This document shows positions 1 to 6,957 of a stretch of 64,000 nucleotides of DNA, in pieces. The first letter of the stretch is position 1, and every line of letters starts with the position of its first letter. Source of the stretch: Bradyrhizobium diazoefficiens (GTDB lineage Bacteria > Pseudomonadota > Alphaproteobacteria > Rhizobiales > Xanthobacteraceae); NCBI RefSeq assembly GCF_018131015.1, contig NZ_JAFCJJ010000008.1, forward strand, positions 124,001 to 188,000. Reading direction: 5' to 3'. The notes under the pieces were generated by a model, which was given only the letters and a program-made list of their open reading frames with translations, was not told where the DNA came from and did no database searches. The position numbers and the translations under genes were made by a program.

Positions 1-96
1 GGACCACCAACTCTTGTTGCCGATCACCCAATATCCGTACATCGTCATCAACGACATACCCCACGGCATATAGGTGACGAAGTCGTGCCTGGTCAT
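1..96 (-). CDS. hypothetical protein, N-terminal fragment (cut by window edge)
   Basis: Only the first 32 codons are in the window. The ATG at 96 overlaps the TGA of the preceding gene (ATGA), so the two are probably translationally coupled. The visible peptide begins MTRHDFVTYMPWG and is rich in Met, Trp and Tyr, which could fit an exposed or membrane-proximal segment, but I do not recognise a family. It is the third member of a minus-strand set with the 34-residue peptide and the DUF6065-like gene. Confidence 0.6.
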   Translation of the reverse strand, partial: MTRHDFVTYMPWGMSLMTMYGYWVIGNKSWWS

Positions 97-839
97 AGCC
101 GCTTCTCCCCCGCCCGGCGTTTGCGTGCCGCCACCGCGTAAGCCCCTTGCCGCCGCCCGATCGGATTCATGCCGGGCTGAACAATCGTGCGCTCGAAGGC
201 TCGCCAGTCCTCGGCAGTCAGTCCCTCGAAGCCGGTGTGGACGGTGAAATTATTCAACTTCTCGTCGTCATATTCAGCGCGGTGAATTGGGATCAACTGG
301 AGGAACGGCTGGTCGGCGCGAAAATCGACGGGAATGCCGGTGTCGATGAGCCTGATATTGGTGAACAGCGGACCAAACCAGCGATCGGTCTCAACGATGC
401 CTTCCATGACATGGTAGGCGTCGTCCGGCACGACGTTGACGGGAGAGCGCACCATCAGGCTGTAGCCCGGCGCCGTCTTGATCAGGTATCCCGGCCATAC
501 CTGCATGATGCCGTAGAACTGGGTCATGCCGCACATCCACGGTGAAGAGAATCTTGCAGCGTCGGGCGCGTGACTCTGAAATGTCTGCTCGAAATCCGGA
601 TACTGGATCGCGTCCAGCTTGTTCCATGTCTTGCCGTCGTCGAGGCTGATCAAAGTCCTGCGGCCCGACCACAGCAGCTTGAAGGAGATGGGCAGGAAAA
701 CGTACCAGCCGAGCCCCGATGCGGCACGCACGGGTTCGCAGCGATGATGCCCCGCCGGAAGCTGATCGCCGGCCGTCTTGGACGCGCGAACAGGTGAGCG
801 ATGATTGTAGACGAGTTCGTGAAACGTGATGAGAGACAC
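93..839 (-). CDS. DUF6065-like hypothetical protein
   Basis: A 248-residue protein of unknown function. I chose the GTG start at 839 because GGAGG lies 8 bases upstream; an ATG 33 bases earlier has no such site. The C-terminal half contains PGYSLMVRSPVN, a GxVETDRWFGPLFTNIRL segment and PFLQLIPIHRAEY, which resemble from memory the conserved core of the DUF6065 family. The N-terminal half is less like that family, and no catalytic motif is obvious. It sits about 200 bp downstream of a 34-residue peptide gene and overlaps the next gene by 4 bp, so the three probably form one unit. The family call is moderate; the existence of the gene is well supported by start context and overlap. Confidence 0.6.
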   Translation of the reverse strand: MSLITFHELVYNHRSPVRASKTAGDQLPAGHHRCEPVRAASGLGWYVFLPISFKLLWSGRRTLISLDDGKTWNKLDAIQYPDFEQTFQSHAPDAARFSSPWMCGMTQFYGIMQVWPGYLIKTAPGYSLMVRSPVNVVPDDAYHVMEGIVETDRWFGPLFTNIRLIDTGIPVDFRADQPFLQLIPIHRAEYDDEKLNNFTVHTGFEGLTAEDWRAFERTIVQPGMNPIGRRQGAYAVAARKRRAGEKRL

Positions 840-1047
840 TGAAGCAACCTCCAGACCCGCTCGGCAACCCATTCAGCCGAGTTGTGAACGAATATCGCGA
901 TCAACGCGTTGCGAGCGGCGCAACTGCTCGCCCCGCCACGACGAATGCCGGGCGAGAAACGATACCAAGTCTAATTGCTTGCGAGCGCTACGGCGGCTTG
1001 CAGGAAATGGGGCAAGCGAGGCCGGCCCCATTCCGTCGAACCGAAGC

Positions 1048-1152
1048 CTATTTCACGGCCGTGAACACGGGCGCCATACCGCCGATATTGACATTGTCCC
1101 GATCACGAATGTTCTTCGGCAAAGTCTTTTCGACCTTCACACCCAACTTCAT
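1048..1152 (-). CDS. 34-residue peptide with strong ribosome binding site
   Basis: A 35-codon reading frame, ATG to TAG, encoding MKLGVKVEKTLPKN followed by a segment ending IGGMAPVFTAVK. A strong Shine-Dalgarno sequence (AGGAGGT) lies 4 to 6 bases before the ATG. The product is basic (several Lys and Arg), has no membrane segment and no cysteine, and contains one Gly-Gly. It lies upstream of and on the same strand as the DUF6065-like gene. The ribosome site and codon choice favour real translation. It could be a ribosomally made precursor peptide, a leader peptide or a small regulatory protein; nothing in the sequence decides between them. Confidence 0.5.
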   Translation of the reverse strand: MKLGVKVEKTLPKNIRDRDNVNIGGMAPVFTAVK

Positions 1153-1203
1153 GCGGACCTCCTATCGGAGCGTGATGCTCCTGGATTTAGGAATGACTCA
1201 CGC

Positions 1204-1240
1204 CTGAATTCAGCAGCACCTGCGGGAAGCATGCATGCTT
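1204..1240. promoter_or_regulatory. two perfect palindromes upstream of the peptide gene
   Basis: CTGAATTCAG (1204-1213) and AAGCATGCATGCTT (1227-1240) are perfect 10-bp and 14-bp palindromes, 52 to 88 bp upstream of the 34-residue peptide start. Two neighbouring palindromes in a promoter-sized gap could be operator sites. No specific regulator family is assigned. Confidence 0.3.
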
Positions 1241-1290
1241 GAAGCAATATATACGATTCGCTGTCGCAAGACGCACGGCCGTCCCTGTCC

Positions 1291-1753
1291 TCACAGTTCG
1301 CCGACATGCGCGCGGCCTATGTTCGCGCGGCCGCAGCCGGCGAATAACGCGGCAGCACGGTGCGTCATTGACCATCTCGACGGCCCGGGGCGGTTCGACG
1401 CATTGCCGTCTCGCCAGCGGGATCGGATCACCGCCACCGCGCCGAACCATGTCCTCGACACGCGCTCCGGCTTCGATCCCACGATCCCGGCGCTCCGCAA
1501 CATCCTGCTTCCGACCCGAGTTGTACGCGGCGAAGGAACGGCACGGTCCCTGTACACATGCGCGGATGTCCTGAGCCGCGCGATGGCAAACGCATCGTTG
1601 CATTCGATTGCGGGTGCGGGCCATTTCATGACGGCCACGCACGCGGCCGAACTGGCCGGGCTCATCGGCGATCACGTCATGAAGGCCGAGAACGCAGCCT
1701 GGGCCGATTTGAGCTTCGCATCACCCTTTGGGCTCGCCGCCCGAAGCGGGTGA
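1291..1753 (+). pseudogene. alpha/beta-hydrolase 3' remnant, frameshifted
   Basis: Conceptual translation shows the C-terminal half of an alpha/beta-hydrolase in two frames. From about 1297 one frame reads FADMRAAYVRAAAAGE and then hits TAA at 1345-1347. The adjacent frame continues from 1346 with NAAARCVIDHLDGPGRF, later ILLPTRVVRGEG and AGHFMTATHAAELAGLIGDHV, which matches the cap-helix, acid-residue and catalytic His (AGH) parts of this superfamily. Removing the single T at 1345 joins the two parts. The nucleophile-containing N-terminal half is absent, so this is a truncated and frameshifted relic. The frame could still be translated downstream, but a functional hydrolase is very unlikely. 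Confidence 0.6.
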
Positions 1754-1785
1754 AGGCTGTCCACGCGGCTCCGACGCAAAATACG

Positions 1786-2130
1786 TCAGATCGCGAGGGA
1801 GTTCCGCCGGTCGCGCTTGCTGCGACAGAAGTGATCCAGCAGGTGCTGGATCGCTTCCAAGTTCGCGAGCAGCCTGTCCGCCTGCGCGCGCTCCGTCGAA
1901 CCAAAGATGAAACTGTCCCGCAAATTCCTTTGGCGGTCCACGCGCGCTCGGCCCATCGCCGCCCTGTCTTCCGCGAACTCGATCTGCTCGAGGGCGTGAC
2001 CAAGCTTGTCTTCTTCAGCGACCAACAACTTGATGATCGTCGCCCGGTTCGTGGCCGGAACGTCATGATCCCTGAGGAGATCGAGATAGTGATCGATGTT
2101 CGCCCTGGCGACATAACCTACCGTTTTCAC
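1786..2130 (-). CDS. conserved hypothetical protein, helical
   Basis: A 114-residue protein, mostly charged and predicted helical, with YVARANIDHYLDLLRD near the start and KLLVAEEDKLGHALEQIEF in the middle. It resembles small uncharacterised proteins common in Bradyrhizobium. The GTG at 2130 is chosen because GGGAGAGG lies 9 bases upstream; a GTG two codons earlier (2136) is only 3 bases from that site, and an ATG at 2205 has no such site. Function unknown. The 3' end faces the end of the hydrolase remnant. Confidence 0.55.
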   Translation of the reverse strand: MKTVGYVARANIDHYLDLLRDHDVPATNRATIIKLLVAEEDKLGHALEQIEFAEDRAAMGRARVDRQRNLRDSFIFGSTERAQADRLLANLEAIQHLLDHFCRSKRDRRNSLAI

Positions 2131-2444
2131 CGTCACGCGCCTCTCCCGTGGATGCAAGCTCCCCCCAAAAGAACACTGCCAAGAGACTTGCCGGATCGCG
2201 ATCACATTCTGCAGCCCCCCGTAACCTTACGGACGCCACTGGCAGACCGAATGCGGCCATGGCCGACCCGGAGGTTCCGCCTCAGGCCGGGAACTTGCTA
2301 TGACCGGGTATGTGGCCCACCACGGCGCTGCCTGATCCAAAAAAAGTAAGCCCCCTGTAAGGAAATGTGAGCTGGCCGACAAACAGGGCCGACCGGACTG
2401 CGGCAGGATCACACTGGAACAAGCAACATCAAAAGGAGCCGCCG

Positions 2445-3239
2445 ATGGGCAAATGCCACGGCGCCATCGTGTTGCGCCAAGCCGACGCATTCCCATCGTT
2501 CGTCGCCGGCTCTGTCAGATGGGCCGTGATCGCCTGTCGAGAGCGCCGCAAATGCATGGGCGGTTCGCAAGCCCGCCTGGTGCGCCTGGCGTTATTGCTC
2601 TGCGCCATGTTCATCTGCGGATACGCGAATGACGCCGAAGCTCAGTCCACTGCTCGCGATGTGCTGCGGCAAGAGTTGACCAGCCCGGCACCCACAGTCC
2701 CCATGCCCAAGACTTTGGTGACGTCAGCGTCCGAGATCGCCGAGTGGAAGAAGATCACGATCGGGGCATTCAAGGATTTGTTCGCGCTTCTCAACGCCAT
2801 GAACGCGATGAGTTGCAGGATCGGTGACTCCGCTGCTGCGGCTCTCGCGCGTCCGACCTTTGCTGTCGCAGCCACGAAAACAACCGTGTCACTTCTGACG
2901 GTGACGGCGGCTGACCTGGGCTTCCAGGGCGAGACGGCACCACTGCGACAAATCTACCGCGTTGCGCAGCGAATGGGCTTCGTCCTTGCGCCGGCCGAAG
3001 TTGCCCCGCAGCTCAGGCTCCAATATCAGGATCAGCCAGTGGGTGAGTTTCTGATCATCGCCATGGAGCCGATCCGCACCTGGGCGGGTGAAGCCGTCGT
3101 CCTGACCGTGGCGAATGGTGGCGCCGGTCTCATCCTCATCGGCCAGAACGGCGACAACGAGGCGGACATACCCGTGACCTCCCGTTTCGTGTTCGTGCGA
3201 TCTCCACCGGGGGCACCGACACTGGCAGGGAAGAATTGA
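2445..3239 (+). CDS. hypothetical exported protein
   Basis: A 264-residue protein starting at an ATG with AAAAGGAG 6 to 8 bases upstream. Residues about 40-67 form a hydrophobic stretch ending AEAQS, typical of a signal-peptidase site. A second ATG at 2556 would place this stretch exactly at the N-terminus, so the true start may be there. The C-terminal 110 residues contain LGFQGETAPLRQIYRVAQRMGF, PQLRLQYQDQPVGEFLII and a final VTSRFVFVRSPP. This module resembles one I associate with uncharacterised proteins that carry it at the C-terminus, but I cannot name it. No enzymatic motif is visible. It probably acts in the periplasm if the signal is used. Confidence 0.65.
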   Translation: MGKCHGAIVLRQADAFPSFVAGSVRWAVIACRERRKCMGGSQARLVRLALLLCAMFICGYANDAEAQSTARDVLRQELTSPAPTVPMPKTLVTSASEIAEWKKITIGAFKDLFALLNAMNAMSCRIGDSAAAALARPTFAVAATKTTVSLLTVTAADLGFQGETAPLRQIYRVAQRMGFVLAPAEVAPQLRLQYQDQPVGEFLIIAMEPIRTWAGEAVVLTVANGGAGLILIGQNGDNEADIPVTSRFVFVRSPPGAPTLAGKN

Positions 3240-3452
3240 TCCGCAGGAGCACGGAGGCAATGGGACGGTGGGAATAGACCGGACGTTGTCGCCCGCACAC
3301 GCAATCGACGCGAATGACCAAACCGAAAGTTGGGCTCCCCGGCGTCAAACTCGCCCAACCATCGGTTTACATGTTTCGTACCGGGGGCTTATTCTTTGGA
3401 TGTGCGAAGATGTCTTCCTGCAAAGGGAGGACACTGTGAGGGGGTTCGCAAC

Positions 3453-4994
3453 TTGCGCTATCGCTTCGAAGAATTCGCATTTGACATTGACCGACGCGAA
3501 CTGCGTCGCGGGGCAGAGGTCGTTCCCATTACACCGCAGGTGTTCGATCTGCTCGAATACCTGATCCGAAACAGGGAGCGCGTCGTCAGCAAGGAAGACC
3601 TTATTAACGCGGTTTGGAATGGTCGCATTGTGTCCGATGCTGCGCTTACGACCCGCCTGAATGCTGTCCGCGCTGCCATCGGCGATACCGGCGAGGAGCA
3701 GCGCCTCATCAAGACACTTCCGCGCAAGGGCTTCCGTTTCGTCGGACAGGTGCGGGAAGCGCGAGAAGTTGGGGGTGAAAATCCGCGCGATACGCTCGAG
3801 AGCGCTCTCGCGCTCCCCGACAAGCCATCCATCGCGGTGCTGCCGTTCGAGAACATGAGCGGCGATCCCGAGCAAGAATACTTCGCCGATGGAATGGTTG
3901 AAGAGATTACTACGGCGCTGTCGCGGTTCAAATGGCTCTTCGTTATCGCTCGCAATTCCAGCTTCACCTACAAGGGCAAGGTGGTGAACGTGAAGCAGGT
4001 CGGGCGCGAACTGGGCGTGCGCTATGTGCTTGAAGGGTCGGTGCGCAAGGCAGCGGGGAAAATTCGCATCACGGGCCAGTTGATTGACGCGGTGACGGGC
4101 GCGCACCTCTGGGCGGACAGGTTTGAGCGTGACCTGACCGACATTTTTGCTCTTCAGGACGAAGTAACCGTCGCCGTCGTCTCGGCTATTCACCCAAAGA
4201 TGCTCCAAACAGAGATTGAACTGGCGACGCGACGGCGATCGGAAAACCTCACCGCCTACGATCTTGGTCTCCGAGCCTTGCAGCAGTACTACCTGGCGAC
4301 ACGAGAAGGGATTGCCGAGGCGATGAGGCTGGCTCATCGCGCCTTGGAGCTCGACCCTCGGTTCGGCGCTATAGCGGCCCTGGCAGGCACCTGTCACATG
4401 ATGAACGTCATTTTAGGTTATACTGTCGATGCTAACGCCGACCGCAAGGAAGCAGTTCGCCTTTTTCGCCTGGCATTGAGCATCGATGATGGTGATCCGG
4501 ACGTGTTAGCAATCGCTGCCGTGATCTCGTCGTTCATGGTCGGCGATAGTGAAGCCGAGATCGAAATGGCTGACCGGGCGGTCGCGCTCAACCCAAATTC
4601 ATGGATAACTTGGCACAACAGAGGCCATGTCTATAGAGTTGCGGGGCTGCCGGAAGAAGCGGTCCGTAGCTTTGAACGCGCCATCCGGTTGAGCCCGGTA
4701 GCACACTTGACGTTTGAAGGCATTGGGATGGCCCTTATTGCGCTTGGTCGCTTTGACGAGGCTATCGTCGCAGGGAAGAAAGCCCAACGTCAAAACCCCT
4801 TTCATTTACCAACTTACCGCTGTCTCGCGTCCGCTTTCGCCCATCTCGGACATGACGCGGAGGCGCGTGAGGCGGCGGCGCATGTGCTTGAACTCGATCC
4901 GGTCTTCACCATATCCGGATGGATCGCTCGGGGCGGGCAATCAAACTCGAAGCTGTTGATTGAGGGCCTTCGGAAGGCGGGGTTGCCCGAGTAG
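3453..4994 (+). CDS. winged-helix transcriptional regulator with TolB-like and TPR domains
   Basis: A 513-residue regulator. Residues 1-95 are an OmpR/CadC-type winged helix (LRRGAEVVPITPQVFDLLEY, then AIGDTGEEQRLIKTLPRKGF). Residues about 120-250 form the TolB/FlgO-like domain (SIAVLPFENMSGDPEQEYFA, YVLEGSVRKAAGKIRITGQL) found with such regulators and adenylate-cyclase-like proteins in rhizobia. The rest is TPR repeats (ALELDPRFGAIAALAG, ADRAVALNPNSWITWHNRG). The start is taken as TTG at 3453, about 8 bases after GAGGGGG; upstream ATG codons in frame add residues that do not look like the domain. No transmembrane segment separates the DNA-binding and TPR parts. Target genes unknown. Confidence 0.8.
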   Translation: MRYRFEEFAFDIDRRELRRGAEVVPITPQVFDLLEYLIRNRERVVSKEDLINAVWNGRIVSDAALTTRLNAVRAAIGDTGEEQRLIKTLPRKGFRFVGQVREAREVGGENPRDTLESALALPDKPSIAVLPFENMSGDPEQEYFADGMVEEITTALSRFKWLFVIARNSSFTYKGKVVNVKQVGRELGVRYVLEGSVRKAAGKIRITGQLIDAVTGAHLWADRFERDLTDIFALQDEVTVAVVSAIHPKMLQTEIELATRRRSENLTAYDLGLRALQQYYLATREGIAEAMRLAHRALELDPRFGAIAALAGTCHMMNVILGYTVDANADRKEAVRLFRLALSIDDGDPDVLAIAAVISSFMVGDSEAEIEMADRAVALNPNSWITWHNRGHVYRVAGLPEEAVRSFERAIRLSPVAHLTFEGIGMALIALGRFDEAIVAGKKAQRQNPFHLPTYRCLASAFAHLGHDAEAREAAAHVLELDPVFTISGWIARGGQSNSKLLIEGLRKAGLPE

Positions 4995-5126
4995 CTCTCC
5001 ATCCCCAATGAGGTGATCGCGTGGCGGCACTCTGCTGCGGCGCATTTAGTCCGGTTATGGCTCTTAGCGGGCGACCCGGCATGTCCGCTAAATGTCTGCC
5101 CCCTGGGGATAAGCCGCATCTCGGAT

Positions 5127-6434
5127 TTATGAGTACGCGCCCCAGTCTTTCGAAAACTCCGGCATCCAGTTGTGCAATTCGCGCGCAGCCGACGTCACGC
5201 TGCCGATGTCGGGACACTTCGCCGTCTCCACCATCATCGTCCTCGCCAGCCGGACGGCGCGGGCTTCGCTGATGGCCCGCACCTTCGGATCCTCGATCAG
5301 CTCGAAGTCGATGTTGTGGGCGAGGCCAAAGATGCGGCGGATGGTTTTGGCGCCGGCAAAGCCAACGGTGTCGGCGAACAGGCGCTGCATCCAGGCCTGC
5401 CGCTCGGCTTCGAGCCGCGCGGCACCTTTCTCCCCCGGGAAGAGCGAGACCGGATAGGCATCGCCGGCCGCCTCAGTCCGCCACAGGGCGAGGAACTTTC
5501 GCGAGAACTCGTTCCAGACCGCTTCGACCGTCTCCAGCACCCAGGCCTCGAAGGCGGCCCGCTCGCCCGGCGCGCGCTCGTGACCGGCCGAGGCAAAATA
5601 GGCCATCAGGAGATTTGCGATGACGGCACCGACGTCAAAACCCATCGGGCCATAAAACGCGAATTCGGGATCGATCACCCGCGTCTCACCGTCCGTCACC
5701 ATGATCGAGCCGGTGTGGAGGTCGCCATGGATCAGCGCCTCGGGGCTCGCCATGAATTTCAGCTTCAGCCGGGAGATCGCGACATGCAGCTCCATGTCGT
5801 CGCGCAGGCTTGCTGCGAGCGCGTCGAGGTACGGCGCGGTCCAGCGGTTCTGCTCGGCGATGCGGTAGGGATCGGTGAAGATCAGGTCTTCCGTGATCTT
5901 GCACAGCGCGTGATTGCCGGCGAACGCCGCGATGCCTTCCTTCTTCTCCGCGGCTGACCGCGCGAGGTCGGAGGTGAAGAAAAGCGTGCGCGCCATGAAG
6001 GTGGTGATGTCACCTGTGAAGCGCGGATATCGCGTCCCCGCGACCAGCCCCTTGCGCATGATGATGTGGGGCGTGAGCAGCTCCATCACCGTCAGCGCCA
6101 GCGCCTCATTGTGGTGCAGCAGGGCCGGCACGAGGCCGGGCGCGAGCTGGGCCTGCCGGGACAAGGCGAGATATTCGTAATGGGCCCGCGACAATGGCAG
6201 CGGCCAGCTCTCGCCGACGAGACGGACGTAAGGAAGGGCCTGCTTCACGGCGATGCCGGCGCGGCCGCCCGTAACGATGAAGACGAGGTTGAGGTTGCCG
6301 TCGCCGACCTCGGTGATCGCCCAGGATGCCGGTTCGCCGCCGAGCAGCGCGGCGAGGTCCGGCTGGCCCGCGAGATAGTCCCGCAAGGCCGCCTCATGCA
6401 AAATTCGATAGTCCCCAGCCCGGCTCCCGGTCAT
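5127..6434 (-). CDS. mtnK: S-methyl-5-thioribose kinase
   Basis: A 435-residue member of the APH/choline-kinase-like fold, acting in the cytoplasm. It phosphorylates 5-methylthioribose to the 1-phosphate in the methionine salvage pathway. Visible motifs are VGDGNLNLVFIV (nucleotide loop), VKQALPYVR (phosphate-binding Lys), HGDLHTGSIMV (catalytic Asp) and DPEFAFYGPMGFDVG (metal-binding Asp and MtnK signature). Length is typical for the family. The ATG at 6434 is chosen because the MtnK homology begins directly after it. No mtnA isomerase is seen nearby. The next gene upstream is a small membrane protein 34 bp away. Confidence 0.93.
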   Translation of the reverse strand: MTGSRAGDYRILHEAALRDYLAGQPDLAALLGGEPASWAITEVGDGNLNLVFIVTGGRAGIAVKQALPYVRLVGESWPLPLSRAHYEYLALSRQAQLAPGLVPALLHHNEALALTVMELLTPHIIMRKGLVAGTRYPRFTGDITTFMARTLFFTSDLARSAAEKKEGIAAFAGNHALCKITEDLIFTDPYRIAEQNRWTAPYLDALAASLRDDMELHVAISRLKLKFMASPEALIHGDLHTGSIMVTDGETRVIDPEFAFYGPMGFDVGAVIANLLMAYFASAGHERAPGERAAFEAWVLETVEAVWNEFSRKFLALWRTEAAGDAYPVSLFPGEKGAARLEAERQAWMQRLFADTVGFAGAKTIRRIFGLAHNIDFELIEDPKVRAISEARAVRLARTMMVETAKCPDIGSVTSAARELHNWMPEFSKDWGAYS

Positions 6435-6468
6435 GACGATCCTACCCCATGTGTACGGGCCGGATCGT

Positions 6469-6816
6469 TTACTCCCGCTCCAGGAAGCTCGAGCCGATCT
6501 CGGCCTTTCTTTTGATCGGATCGTAATCACAATAGACGCTGTCCGCCACCAGCGTGTAGCTGGCGATGACGGTGTATTTGTCGAGCTTGACCGAGTTCAG
6601 CCCGATGATCGAGGTGCTCTTGCCCCCGTTCCATTTGAACGGCGTCGAGCTTTTGGCCTGCTCGCAGGCCATCACCGCCTCGTTGAAGACGTAGCCCTCG
6701 ACGAACGCCTTCAGCGTTCGCACCTGCACCGCCATCTTCCACTCGAACCAGCCGATGGCACCGAGCCCCGCGACGATCAGCACCAGCAGCGCAATCACGA
6801 TCCTCTGAAAACTCAT
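6469..6816 (-). CDS. small membrane-anchored hypothetical protein
   Basis: A 115-residue protein with one N-terminal membrane segment (IVIALLVLIVAGLGAIGWF, residues about 6-24) and a soluble remainder containing two Cys (MACEQAK, VYCDYDP). The topology suggests an inner-membrane anchor with a periplasmic domain. It lies 34 bp upstream of mtnK on the same strand and could be cotranscribed with it. No family is recognised. Confidence 0.65.
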   Translation of the reverse strand: MSFQRIVIALLVLIVAGLGAIGWFEWKMAVQVRTLKAFVEGYVFNEAVMACEQAKSSTPFKWNGGKSTSIIGLNSVKLDKYTVIASYTLVADSVYCDYDPIKRKAEIGSSFLERE

Positions 6817-6892
6817 TCATTCCCCCCAGCAACCAAACAGCCGCAAATTCTAGGCGACTGGCGCTACGAAACAAGGCCTGGTGCCACGAGGT

Positions 6893-6925
6893 GTTACACC
6901 TCTCCCCAGCGAGGAGAGGTGTAAC
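6893..6925. repeat. 13-bp perfect inverted repeat (hairpin)
   Basis: GTTACACCTCTCC (6893-6905) and GGAGAGGTGTAAC (6913-6925) are perfect inverted copies around a 7-base loop. There is no T-run on either side. It directly abuts the displaced copy of the DUF1467 3' end and could be that gene's original terminator or a dispersed palindrome of the genus. Confidence 0.7.
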
Positions 6926-6957
6926 TGGAACGGCATTCCCATCAATTTCGGCAGACG
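6925..6957. repeat. 33-bp direct repeat, copy B
   Basis: This stretch matches 10445-10477 at 29 of 33 positions, with 18 identical bases in a row (GAACGGCATTCCCATCAA). It ends one base before the stop codon of the lipase-lectin gene. The other copy is the 3' end of the DUF1467 gene. Read on the minus strand it encodes RLPKLMGMPF, almost the DUF1467 C-terminus. See the finding on insertion. Confidence 0.75.

Noticed and set aside
4995..5126. Short stretch after the winged-helix/TPR regulator with open frames on both strands
   Set aside because: No start site, domain or conservation signal was visible; treated as plain intergenic DNA.
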